Origin: Opitutales bacterium
GTDB taxonomy: Bacteria > Verrucomicrobiota > Verrucomicrobiia > Opitutales > UBA2995
DNA length: 39,461 nucleotides
Assembly (NCBI GenBank): GCA_022824405.1
Contig: JAJDZZ010000050.1
Span: 1-39,461, forward strand
Direction of reading: 5' to 3'
Shown piece by piece: positions 14,601-22,191 of this stretch (within the stretch, counting starts at the first letter, position 1; each line of letters opens with the position of its first letter). Under the pieces are notes generated by a model, which saw nothing but the letters and a program-made list of their open reading frames with translations, did no database searches and was not told the origin of the DNA. The translations under genes and the position numbers were made by a program.

Positions 14601-15917
14601 ATGAGAAACCGATCCGTACTGGAATGGCCTACGGGATTGACGGTGTGCAAGCCGGAGAAATGCTTTCCCGGGTTTACCATGTTTCACGTGGAGGGCACGG
14701 TCTACCTCATCGATATGAACGGGGAAATCTGCCACCTCTGGGGCGGGGCCAGCCCGGATAGCAAGTATCTCGGCAATGGAAACCTGCTGACGGGAATCGG
14801 TGGCCGGAGCGCCGTGTCTCTGACCCGTCACCACACCGCTGCGGGTTGTGCCAGCAAAGCCGCCGAGCTGAGCTGGGAAGGGAACGCGGTCTGGACCTAC
14901 GAGATTGAGCCGGGAACGGAGCTGCATCATGACCTGGCCCGCATGGATAATGGTAATACGCTGCTGCTTTTGCGTAATTGGGCCGAGGCGCCGGAAGGTT
15001 GGGCGGCATACAAGGAACCGCAAAACCTATGGTATGTCCTGCCTCGGGAAAAGCCGCTGAAAAAGCCCGTGTTGAATGATTTCATACGGGAAGTGAATCC
15101 TGCGGGCGAGACGGTTTGGGAGTGGCATAGCGTGGACCATTTTGAGGACTTCGACTGGGACGAGAAGACGCGCGAAGCGGTGGCGGTCAGTGGTGGTGAC
15201 TGGCTTCATGCCAATTCGATCGAGGTATTGCCGGACGGGAATATCCTGACGAGCTTCAACCGGGCCAGTATGGTTGCGATCATTGAAAGGGAAACCGGAA
15301 ACATCATTTGGACCTGGGGAACCGGCGAGAACGGTACGGTTGGCCAGCATGGCCCCACCCTGATTCCGGAGGGGTATCAGGGCGCCGGAAATATCCTGAT
15401 ATACGACAACGGTGGCGGGAATGGCTATGAGGGCAAAAAGCGGGGCTACACGCGGTTGATCGAGGTGAATCCGGAGACCGATGAGATTGAATGGGAATAC
15501 GTGAACCTTCCGATGAATTGGATGCGCAACCACCATGCCATGGGACCGACCATGATGCACCACGTGCGGCGTTTCTTCAGTCCGGCCTGGGGATCGGTCC
15601 AACGATTGCCCAATGGCAATACGCTGAGCGTCGATTCGGCAGGCAACCGCCTTTTCGAGATCACTTACGAAGGAGAAATCGTTTGGGAATACATCAGCCC
15701 GTATATGGGCTCTGCAGTGCTTCCGCTGGTGGAGGGCGGCATCGAGGATGACGCCCAACTTAAATCGGGTCTAAGCAAAATGCCGGGTGTGGATTTCTAT
15801 TTCCCGGAAAACTGTCAGATACAGGCGCCTGCAGCCAGGATGCCTACCTACAATCAATTTATCTACCGCTGCTACCGCATACCTTACGAGGACGCGCCGC
15901 GAGCTGTGCACTCTTAA
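14601..15917 (+). CDS. Arylsulfotransferase-like (ASST/PQQ-type propeller) protein
   Basis: A 438-residue protein resembling the arylsulfotransferase_2 type of six-bladed propellers. Visible repeats are IDMNGEICHLWG, LHHDLARMDNGNTLLLLR, WLHANSIEVLPDGNILTSFN, IWTWGTGENG...GQHGPTLIPEG, LIEVNPETDEIEWEY and VQRLPNGNTLSVDSAGNRLFEI. Conserved His residues in LHHDL, WLHANS and GQHGP sit where ASST enzymes carry catalytic histidines. True ASST moves sulfate between phenols in the periplasm, but no signal peptide is visible here, so the role may differ. A purine-rich GGAGGAG lies about 22 bases before the ATG, too far for a good ribosome site. The TAA stop overlaps the first bases of repeat R2 copy 1. 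Confidence 0.75.
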   Translation: MRNRSVLEWPTGLTVCKPEKCFPGFTMFHVEGTVYLIDMNGEICHLWGGASPDSKYLGNGNLLTGIGGRSAVSLTRHHTAAGCASKAAELSWEGNAVWTYEIEPGTELHHDLARMDNGNTLLLLRNWAEAPEGWAAYKEPQNLWYVLPREKPLKKPVLNDFIREVNPAGETVWEWHSVDHFEDFDWDEKTREAVAVSGGDWLHANSIEVLPDGNILTSFNRASMVAIIERETGNIIWTWGTGENGTVGQHGPTLIPEGYQGAGNILIYDNGGGNGYEGKKRGYTRLIEVNPETDEIEWEYVNLPMNWMRNHHAMGPTMMHHVRRFFSPAWGSVQRLPNGNTLSVDSAGNRLFEITYEGEIVWEYISPYMGSAVLPLVEGGIEDDAQLKSGLSKMPGVDFYFPENCQIQAPAARMPTYNQFIYRCYRIPYEDAPRAVHS

Positions 15918-16151
15918 CCCGCATGTCTACCTACCGAACGAATGCGATATCTCCCAATTTTCTGCTGCGCTCCGGGGCGGAGGAAGGGGTCAAGCCTGAA
16001 TGGCGCTTAGTTAAGCGTGTTTGTAGAGGAATTTTGTATGGACGCCATTCGGGTCAAGCCTTGAATCGGTTGACTCCGCAAGCTGCGTCAAGATTACATG
16101 GCATGACCCCGAGGCCAGCGCTCGCTACGAATTTTGTGAGACATGCTTGTT
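15916..16151. repeat. Repeat family R2, copy 1
   Basis: Starts AACCCGCATGTCT, with ACCGAACGAATGCGATAT and CCCAATTTTCTGCTGCGCTCC following, and ends CTACGAATTTTGTGAGACATG. The left end and the right end (reverse complemented) share GCATGTCT. The interior carries a GGGGTCA (15986-15992)/TGACCCC (16104-16110) inverted pair and a GAATGGCG/CGCCATTC pair, suggesting a nested palindrome. Copy 2 at 17607-17807 shares the ends but not the interior. The first two bases are part of the upstream gene's stop codon. Confidence 0.75.
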
Positions 16152-16177
16152 AACCTTTGGTAAACCTTGATCAAAAA

Positions 16178-17596
16178 ATGGATACGAGAACAGAACTCTA
16201 CATAAACGGCGCGTGGGTCGAGTCCACCGCCGAGGAAACCATCGATGTCGTCAACCCGGCAACGGAAGAAACCATCGGGCGCGTGCCCAACGCGACGGCG
16301 GAGGATGTCGACCGGGCCGTCCGGGCCGCGCGTGCCGCTTTTCCCGCCTGGTCGGGAACAACGCTGGAGGAGCGGATAGGATGGTTGACCAAACTCAAGG
16401 AAGGAATCGAGGCTCGGAGCGAGGAATTCGCTCTCCTGGTGACCCGGGAGATGGGCGCTCCATTGGAGATGTGCAGAAATGTCAACGTGGCCAATGCCAG
16501 CCGGTCCATTGAAGCGATCATCCAGGAATTGCAGGCTTTCGACTTCTCGGAAGAATTGGGGAACTCCCTCATCGTTTACGAGCCCGTCGGTGTGGCCGCT
16601 TGTATAACACCGTGGAACTTCCCCTTGGTGCAGGTGATTCGTAAGGCGGCTACGGCTATGGGCACCGGGAATACCGTTGTGGTCAAGCCGTCCGAACAAA
16701 CTCCTTTGGATGCCTACCTCGTAGCGGAGGTGATCCATGAGATAGGGCTTCCTCAAGGCGTATTCAACCTCGTAACCGGATTTGGAGTACCTACCGGCGA
16801 AGCCCTCGTGTCTCATCCTGAAGTGAATTTGATTAACCTGACGGGATCTACCGTAGCCGGGAAACGGGTGATGGCGCTGGCCGCTGATGGGCTGAAGAAA
16901 GTGGCTTTGGAATTGGGTGGCAAAACGGCCAACGTGATTCTGGATGATGCCGATCTGAAACAAGCCATTGAGGCCGGTTTGGGAAGTTGCTACTATAATT
17001 CCGGGCAAGTCTGCGTAGCGCAATCGCGCATGTTGGTGCCCCGGGAGCGGTTGGAAGAAGCGACGGCGATTGCCAAGGAGATTGCCGAATCCTATTCCTG
17101 TGGCGATCCAATGGAGAGAGGCGGGAAATTGGGTCCATTGGTGTCGGAGCGACAGCATCATCGAGTGCGCGACTATATCCGCAAGGGAATAGAGGAGGGG
17201 GCAACCCTGGTAACCGGAGGGAACGATGAGCCCGATGGATTAGATTCAGGCTATTACGTGCGGCCCACTGTTTTCACCAACGTCAGTAACGATATGACCA
17301 TTGCCCGGGAGGAAATATTCGGCCCGGTTTTGTCGATCATTCCCTACGAAGATGAGGAGGACGCAATTCGCATCGCCAACGATACACCCTATGGTTTGGC
17401 CGGAGCGGTTTGGTCCGGCGACATGGAACGTGCCAAGAAGGTAGCCCGACAGATCCAGGCAGGGAAAATCACCATCAATGGAGCCATGTGGAACAGCAGA
17501 GGGCCTTTTGGCGGTTACAAGCAATCGGGGATCGGTCGCGAGGGCGGCAAACATGGCATTCATGAATACCTCGAAGTCAAGTGCATGGATCTTTAG
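16178..17596 (+). CDS. NAD(P)-dependent aldehyde dehydrogenase
   Basis: A 472-residue cytosolic enzyme that oxidises an aldehyde to the acid with NAD(P)+. Signature segments are present in order: ITPWNFPLVQVIRKAATAMG (cofactor site), NLTGSTVAGKRV, LELGGKTANVIL (general base Glu245), NSGQVCVAQSRM (catalytic Cys279), EEIFGPVLSIIPY and GPFGGYKQSGIGREGG. Length is normal. The ATG at 16178 was chosen because MDTRTELYINGAWV is the usual ALDH N-terminus; a TTG 21 bases earlier is in frame but lies beside repeat R2. The gene is bracketed by the two R2 repeats. With the GMC oxidoreductase downstream it could complete oxidation of a sugar or sugar alcohol to an acid; the substrate is unknown. Confidence 0.95.
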   Translation: MDTRTELYINGAWVESTAEETIDVVNPATEETIGRVPNATAEDVDRAVRAARAAFPAWSGTTLEERIGWLTKLKEGIEARSEEFALLVTREMGAPLEMCRNVNVANASRSIEAIIQELQAFDFSEELGNSLIVYEPVGVAACITPWNFPLVQVIRKAATAMGTGNTVVVKPSEQTPLDAYLVAEVIHEIGLPQGVFNLVTGFGVPTGEALVSHPEVNLINLTGSTVAGKRVMALAADGLKKVALELGGKTANVILDDADLKQAIEAGLGSCYYNSGQVCVAQSRMLVPRERLEEATAIAKEIAESYSCGDPMERGGKLGPLVSERQHHRVRDYIRKGIEEGATLVTGGNDEPDGLDSGYYVRPTVFTNVSNDMTIAREEIFGPVLSIIPYEDEEDAIRIANDTPYGLAGAVWSGDMERAKKVARQIQAGKITINGAMWNSRGPFGGYKQSGIGREGGKHGIHEYLEVKCMDL

Positions 17597-17606
17597 GTGA
17601 GGGGTA

Positions 17607-17807
17607 AACCCGCATATCTCACTTACCGAGCGAATGCGACATCACCCAATTTTCTACTGCGCTCCGGTATGTCGGCACTGGTGGGGATTTCCCTGGATTC
17701 GGGACTTTGCAGGGTGTCGACCCGGCTTCACCCCCGAATCTGCACGAAACCCCCGCCAGCACTCGACCTCCGTTCGCTCGTCACGAATTTTGTGAGATAT
17801 GTGGGTT
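17607..17807. repeat. Repeat family R2, copy 2
   Basis: A 201-bp unit with terminal inverted repeats AACCCGCATATCTCAC (17607-17622) and GTGAGATATGTGGGTT (17792-17807), 15 of 16 matching. The left end continues TTACCGAGCGAATGCGACAT and CCCAATTTTCTACTGCGCTCC as in copy 1, and the right end has CGTCACGAATTTTGTGAGAT. The interior differs from copy 1. It begins 10 bases after the aldehyde dehydrogenase stop and ends 37 bases before the next start codon. Confidence 0.8.
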
Positions 17808-17844
17808 AAACCCCATTTTTCCATCTACCGACAGAAGCATTCCC

Positions 17845-19974
17845 ATGAAGTGGTATCAAAAGACAAAACGGGCCTACCTGCTGGATTTCCAGATGCCCGA
17901 TGACCTTGACCAAATGCCGATCGGGCAACCCCGCAATCTGCGCAACATCGATATCCCGCGGATCGTCCGGGAACTCAAGGAAGCCCGTGTGCAAGCCATT
18001 TACATGCATGCCAAGGACAATCAGGGCAACTGCTATTACGACACGGAATACGGGGTGAAGCATTCGGGGATCGGAGAAAGAGATTTGCTCAAGGAAATCT
18101 CCAGTGAGTGCCGCAAGCACGGAATGAATATTCTCTTTTACGTCCAACTGAGCCGGGAACGCAGAGGGGCTCGTTACTGGCCAGCCATGCGCTACGACGG
18201 ATCCCCTTTGGTATTCAGGACGGAGGGACCGCTCGACCCGGATGATGACGCTCACCCGGTCATGTGCCACAATGGCGGCGGCCGCGAGTACCTGAAGAAT
18301 ATTCTTCGAGAGCTTTCGGAAAACTACGATTTCGACGGATTCTGGTTAGATAACCCGATGGCTTGGATGACCAGGGCCGTTCCTTGCTACTGTCCAACCT
18401 GTAAAGCGAAGTACAGGGAGGAGAGTGGGCGAGACCTGCCTGGTCCCGAGGACAAGAAGAAAGAAACTCCGGCCTGGAAAGCGTATCTCGATTACAGATG
18501 GCGTCTCAATACCTTGATAATGCAGGAGTATTACAAGACCATTCGTCTGGCTAATCCCGAGCTGACCATCGTGCACAATGGGGCCAATTTCAGTTATAGC
18601 ATGGGCGACGATTTCTGCGATGGGGCGGACTATGTCATGCATGAGTTCCATTACAGTCAGGGTTTCGGACATCTCTCTTTCATGATGCGTAAGCTCGATG
18701 CGCTCAAGCCGGACCACAATTACGAAGTGGAAACCTGGAGGTTCTTCAACCGGGGGCATGCAGCAACCCCTGAGGCCAGGATGGTACGTGCTTACCAGAT
18801 CCGACCGGTCGATCATTTGTCGACGGAAATGGCCATGATCATAGCCAACAATGCCCTGATTCAGTATTACGACCAGATCCGTCCAGAGGGTTTACTGGAT
18901 GATCTGAGCCTGGAGCACATGGGGAAAGCCTTCGAGCACGTCGAACAGTGCGAGCCGTATATTCCCGCTGGACAAAAACGGATCGATTACGCCTCCATTC
19001 TTTGGTCCAAACGCACCGAATCCTTCGCCAACCACTCCCACAAGGGAACGCATGGGAATGGGATCAAAGGCATCCACTTCGCCTTGACCGAAAGACAAAT
19101 CCTGAACCGCCTTATCACGGAACCGGAATTGATGCGCGGCAACATTGGAAATCCCAAGGTTATCGTGCTCGACAATGCGGAATGCATCTCCGAGCGGGCT
19201 TGCGAACAAATTCGCCGGTATGTGAAACGGGGAGGGGGACTGGTGGCCACCTACCGCACATCCCTGGCCGACCGCATGGGCAATGCGCGTTCGAATTTCC
19301 TCCTGGCCGATGTCTTTGGCTGCGACTATCGGGAACCGGTCTCGTTCACCTACAGCTTCTACAAATTTACCGAAGAAAATGCTTTGTCCAAAGGCATCCC
19401 CTTGAACTGGGACATGACCTTGTGGTCGAAGCTTCAGTTGAAGGTGGATCCGACGACGGGGGAATCCGTCGGAAATATCGTGAATCCCATGCGGGGCATG
19501 AAAATGGGGCACCCGCCCCAGGAAACCACATGGTATCCGGCTGCCGTTACCAATAGATTTGGAAAGGGCCGGGTGGTCTACCTTCCCCAGGAAGTCGGCC
19601 ACGGGTATTGGGATTACGGGCACCAGCACCAGCAAAAACTCATCGAGAATGCCGTAAGATGGGCAGCCGGTTGTGCTCAACCAGTCGAAGTATCGGCCCC
19701 GGAAACCGTGGAATCGGTGCTCTATGAGCATGAAGGAAATTTCTATCTGCACCTGATCAACAAAACAGCCTGTGGATCGGTTCGGGCAGTGGAGAACGTC
19801 TTCAATTACGCAATTCCGGTTTACAACCTCTCGGTGGATCTCAATATCGACGTAAAAAGCGCCATGGAACAGCCGTCAGGCAGAAAGCTCGGGATCGTCA
19901 GGGAGAATGGCTCCGCTCGATTGGATATCCCCGAATTGAGGATTCACACCATAATCTGCCTGGAAACATTCTGA
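17845..19974 (+). CDS. GHL6-like putative glycoside hydrolase
   Basis: A 709-residue protein without a signal peptide. Residues about 1-350 form a barrel of the 'hypothetical glycosyl hydrolase 6' type: VQAIYMHAKDNQGNCYYDT, HGMNILFYVQLS, FDGFWLDNPM with a candidate catalytic Asp, and the cysteine motif CYCPTCKAKY. Residues about 430-620 (PKVIVLDNAECISERACEQI, YVKRGGGLVATYRTSLAD) resemble the glutamine-amidotransferase-like domain found after the barrel in GH42-type beta-galactosidases. The C-terminus is a small beta domain ending IPELRIHTIICLETF. The family fold recalls GH29/GH42 enzymes, but activity is not established. The ATG at 17845 was chosen because MKWYQKTKRAYLLDF starts the fold; upstream in-frame codons read repeat R2. 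Probably acts on imported oligosaccharides in the cytoplasm. Confidence 0.8.
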   Translation: MKWYQKTKRAYLLDFQMPDDLDQMPIGQPRNLRNIDIPRIVRELKEARVQAIYMHAKDNQGNCYYDTEYGVKHSGIGERDLLKEISSECRKHGMNILFYVQLSRERRGARYWPAMRYDGSPLVFRTEGPLDPDDDAHPVMCHNGGGREYLKNILRELSENYDFDGFWLDNPMAWMTRAVPCYCPTCKAKYREESGRDLPGPEDKKKETPAWKAYLDYRWRLNTLIMQEYYKTIRLANPELTIVHNGANFSYSMGDDFCDGADYVMHEFHYSQGFGHLSFMMRKLDALKPDHNYEVETWRFFNRGHAATPEARMVRAYQIRPVDHLSTEMAMIIANNALIQYYDQIRPEGLLDDLSLEHMGKAFEHVEQCEPYIPAGQKRIDYASILWSKRTESFANHSHKGTHGNGIKGIHFALTERQILNRLITEPELMRGNIGNPKVIVLDNAECISERACEQIRRYVKRGGGLVATYRTSLADRMGNARSNFLLADVFGCDYREPVSFTYSFYKFTEENALSKGIPLNWDMTLWSKLQLKVDPTTGESVGNIVNPMRGMKMGHPPQETTWYPAAVTNRFGKGRVVYLPQEVGHGYWDYGHQHQQKLIENAVRWAAGCAQPVEVSAPETVESVLYEHEGNFYLHLINKTACGSVRAVENVFNYAIPVYNLSVDLNIDVKSAMEQPSGRKLGIVRENGSARLDIPELRIHTIICLETF

Positions 19975-20000
19975 TTCCAATTTTGGTTACGACCGTGTTT

Positions 20001-20042
20001 GAATTCGATTTCCGATGAGAACATTCGGCGAAAATCGAGTTC
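20001..20042. other. Long intergenic hairpin before the GMC oxidoreductase
   Basis: GAATTCGATTTCCGA (20001-20015) pairs with TCGGCGAAAATCGAGTTC (20025-20042) with a few G-T or mismatched positions, giving a stem of about 15 bp around a short loop. It lies 27 bases after the GHL6 stop and 39 bases before the GMC start. It has no U tract, so it may be an mRNA-processing or stabilising element or a weak terminator. Confidence 0.35.
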
Positions 20043-20081
20043 AGAAGAATTTGTTATGATGGATTGCGGTAGAGGATTCTC

Positions 20082-21692
20082 ATGAGGAAGGACCCGGTCG
20101 ATGTTTTGATTATCGGTGCGGGCGCCTCCGGGGCAGCCTTGGCCTGGTCGCTTTCCGAGACCCGGATGAGCATTCTCTGCCTTGAGCAGGGGGACTGGCC
20201 CCAGATCGAAAAATACCCCAATACCCTTCGTGATTGGGAGCGGCACCGCTACGGTGGATTCAGCTCGGATCCAAACATCCGCAAATGGCCCGAGGATTAT
20301 CCGATAAACAACTCCGACTCTCCCATCACACCGGTCAACTACAACGGGGTAGGTGGCGGCACCGTCCTTTACATGGCCCACTTTCCGCGTCTCCACCCTT
20401 CGGATTTTCGAACCCGAACGCTGGACGGCGTGGGCGATGATTGGCCCATCGACTACCGGACATTGGAGCCGTTCTTCGCAATCAATGACCGTATCATGGG
20501 CGTATCGGGATTGTCGGGAAACCCCGCCTATCCCCACTATGACACCGCCTACCCTCCCGTTCCCATTGGCACCATCGGGCGAACCCTGGCCAAGGGCTTC
20601 AATAAGCTGGGCTGGCATTGGTGGCCCAGCGACTCTGCCATCCTAACTCGGGACCAAGGCGGTCGCAAAGCCTGCGTAAATGCCGGGCCCTGCGACCTTG
20701 GATGTGCCAGCGGTTCGAAGGGAAGCGTCGATATCACCTATTGGCCACGTGCCCTTAACCGGGGAGTTCGCCTCAAGACCCGATGCCGGGTGAGCGAGAT
20801 CACGGTGGGAAAGAACGGCATGGCCGACGGCGTACTTTATTTCGATGAGGAGGGAAAACGGCAACGGCAGGAAGCTTCCATCGTCGTCGTCGCCTGCAAC
20901 GGAATTGGGACGCCACGCCTCCTTCTCAATTCCGGCTCGAACCAATTTCCTGACGGATTGGCCAATCGAAGCGGCCTCGTCGGAAAGAACCTGATGTTCC
21001 ATCCCCTCACTATCGTAACGGGTTTATTCGACTATCCCATGGAAGGTTACAAGGGACCGCGCGCGTGCAGCATCACCAGCCACGAATTTTATGAAACCGA
21101 CAAGGACCGTGATTTTGCCCGCGGATACATGCTGACGGCCGGGCGCGGTGTGGGGCCTTTGATGGCCGCGGTCGGCGGATTGTCAGACGATCGGCCCATT
21201 CCCTGGGGAGCCGTCCACCGCGATGCGATGGACTCGGAGTATGGTCACACGACCGCTCTTGTCGTGGTCAGCGAAGACCTTCCGCGGGAGCACAACCGGG
21301 TCATCCTGGATCCCACCCTGACCGACAGCAACGGGATCCCGGCCCCTAAGGTCATCTACCGGCAGGGAGAAAACAACAAACGGATGCACAGGCATGGGCT
21401 GGCCCGCGCCCGGGAAGCGATCGAGGCAGCCGGCGCGTTGCGTACTTTCACAGACGACACCATCATACGACAGGCCGGTTGGCATTTGCTCGGAACGGCC
21501 CGAATGGGTACCGATCCGGAGAAGTCGGTGGTCAATTCCTGGGGCCGGTCGCACGACGTCAAGAACCTGTTCATCATCGACGGCAGCGTATTTGTAACCG
21601 CCGGCGCAGTGAATCCGACCTCCACCATTCAGGCCATCGCCCTATATATCGGTGACCGGATAAAGCGTAACCTGACCAAACTGTTCGACTGA
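20082..21692 (+). CDS. GMC-family FAD-dependent sugar/alcohol dehydrogenase
   Basis: A 536-residue GMC oxidoreductase. The FAD-binding Rossmann motif is VDVLIIGAGASGAALAWSL at the N-terminus, followed by GVGGGTVLYMAHFPR and the cysteine-containing CVNAGPCDLGCASGSKGS segment. The C-terminal substrate domain has GWHLLGTARMG (catalytic His) and GAVNPTSTIQAIALYIGDRI (the usual His/Asn partner is Asn here). This type oxidises the C1, C2 or C3 hydroxyl of sugars or polyols and passes electrons to a carrier rather than to oxygen. An AGAGG about 8 bases upstream supports the ATG at 20082. The next gene, 10 bases downstream, encodes a gluconate-2-dehydrogenase subunit-3-like protein, so the pair should form one enzyme. 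No Tat signal is visible on either subunit, suggesting a cytoplasmic complex. Confidence 0.93.
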   Translation: MRKDPVDVLIIGAGASGAALAWSLSETRMSILCLEQGDWPQIEKYPNTLRDWERHRYGGFSSDPNIRKWPEDYPINNSDSPITPVNYNGVGGGTVLYMAHFPRLHPSDFRTRTLDGVGDDWPIDYRTLEPFFAINDRIMGVSGLSGNPAYPHYDTAYPPVPIGTIGRTLAKGFNKLGWHWWPSDSAILTRDQGGRKACVNAGPCDLGCASGSKGSVDITYWPRALNRGVRLKTRCRVSEITVGKNGMADGVLYFDEEGKRQRQEASIVVVACNGIGTPRLLLNSGSNQFPDGLANRSGLVGKNLMFHPLTIVTGLFDYPMEGYKGPRACSITSHEFYETDKDRDFARGYMLTAGRGVGPLMAAVGGLSDDRPIPWGAVHRDAMDSEYGHTTALVVVSEDLPREHNRVILDPTLTDSNGIPAPKVIYRQGENNKRMHRHGLARAREAIEAAGALRTFTDDTIIRQAGWHLLGTARMGTDPEKSVVNSWGRSHDVKNLFIIDGSVFVTAGAVNPTSTIQAIALYIGDRIKRNLTKLFD

Positions 21693-21702
21693 GGAGATCG
21701 AG

Positions 21703-22188
21703 ATGGGTAACGCCCAAGCAAATTCATGGAACGAGGAAGAAGGCGTGCTTCTTAGCGCCTTGCTCGACACGATCGTCCCTTCCGGTCGCGGCGGTGCGCT
21801 TCCGGCCGCGGGAGCGCTCGGGGTAGCGGATTTCCTGGCGGCCCGGGTAAAGGATACAGCGGGATTCGGCGATCACATTTCCAACCTGTTGGAATCGTTG
21901 TCCGAAGTGACAGCTGAACACGGCTCCGTCCCTTTCCACAAACTGGAAGGCGCCGTTCGGGAGGAAATGGCCAAGAAGGTTGAAGCCAGGCTGCCGGAAG
22001 CGTTCAAACGACTGGTCGTTCAAACCTATAGCGGTTATTACACGCGTCCGGAAGTGACCGTTCATTTCGGGACGGGGCCAAATCCTCCCCATCCCTCCGG
22101 GTATGAGTTGCCCCCGGATGACCCCGAAGAGCTGATGTCGCTTCTGGAACAGGTGAGGGTGCGTGGTAAGCGCTATCGCGAATGCTGA
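21703..22188 (+). CDS. Gluconate 2-dehydrogenase subunit 3-like protein
   Basis: A 161-residue small helical protein starting MGNAQANSWNEEEGVLLSAL, then LLDTIVPSGRGGALPAAGAL, with conserved-looking YYTRPEVTVHFGTGPNP near the end (the usual family ending has Y-x-x-P-x-x). Proteins of this family act as the accessory subunit of GMC-type dehydrogenases, helping folding, FAD loading or export. Many carry a Tat signal; this one does not. It follows the GMC gene by 10 bases with a good ribosome site (GAGGAG, 7 bases before the ATG), so the two are an operon. It ends 3 bases from the stop of the convergent GH2 gene. Confidence 0.85.
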   Translation: MGNAQANSWNEEEGVLLSALLDTIVPSGRGGALPAAGALGVADFLAARVKDTAGFGDHISNLLESLSEVTAEHGSVPFHKLEGAVREEMAKKVEARLPEAFKRLVVQTYSGYYTRPEVTVHFGTGPNPPHPSGYELPPDDPEELMSLLEQVRVRGKRYREC

Positions 22189-22191
22189 TTG

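Noticed and set aside
14352-15023. 223-codon minus-strand frame
   Set aside because: Mostly antisense to the arylsulfotransferase-like gene; the real minus-strand signal there is the AraC tail in another frame.
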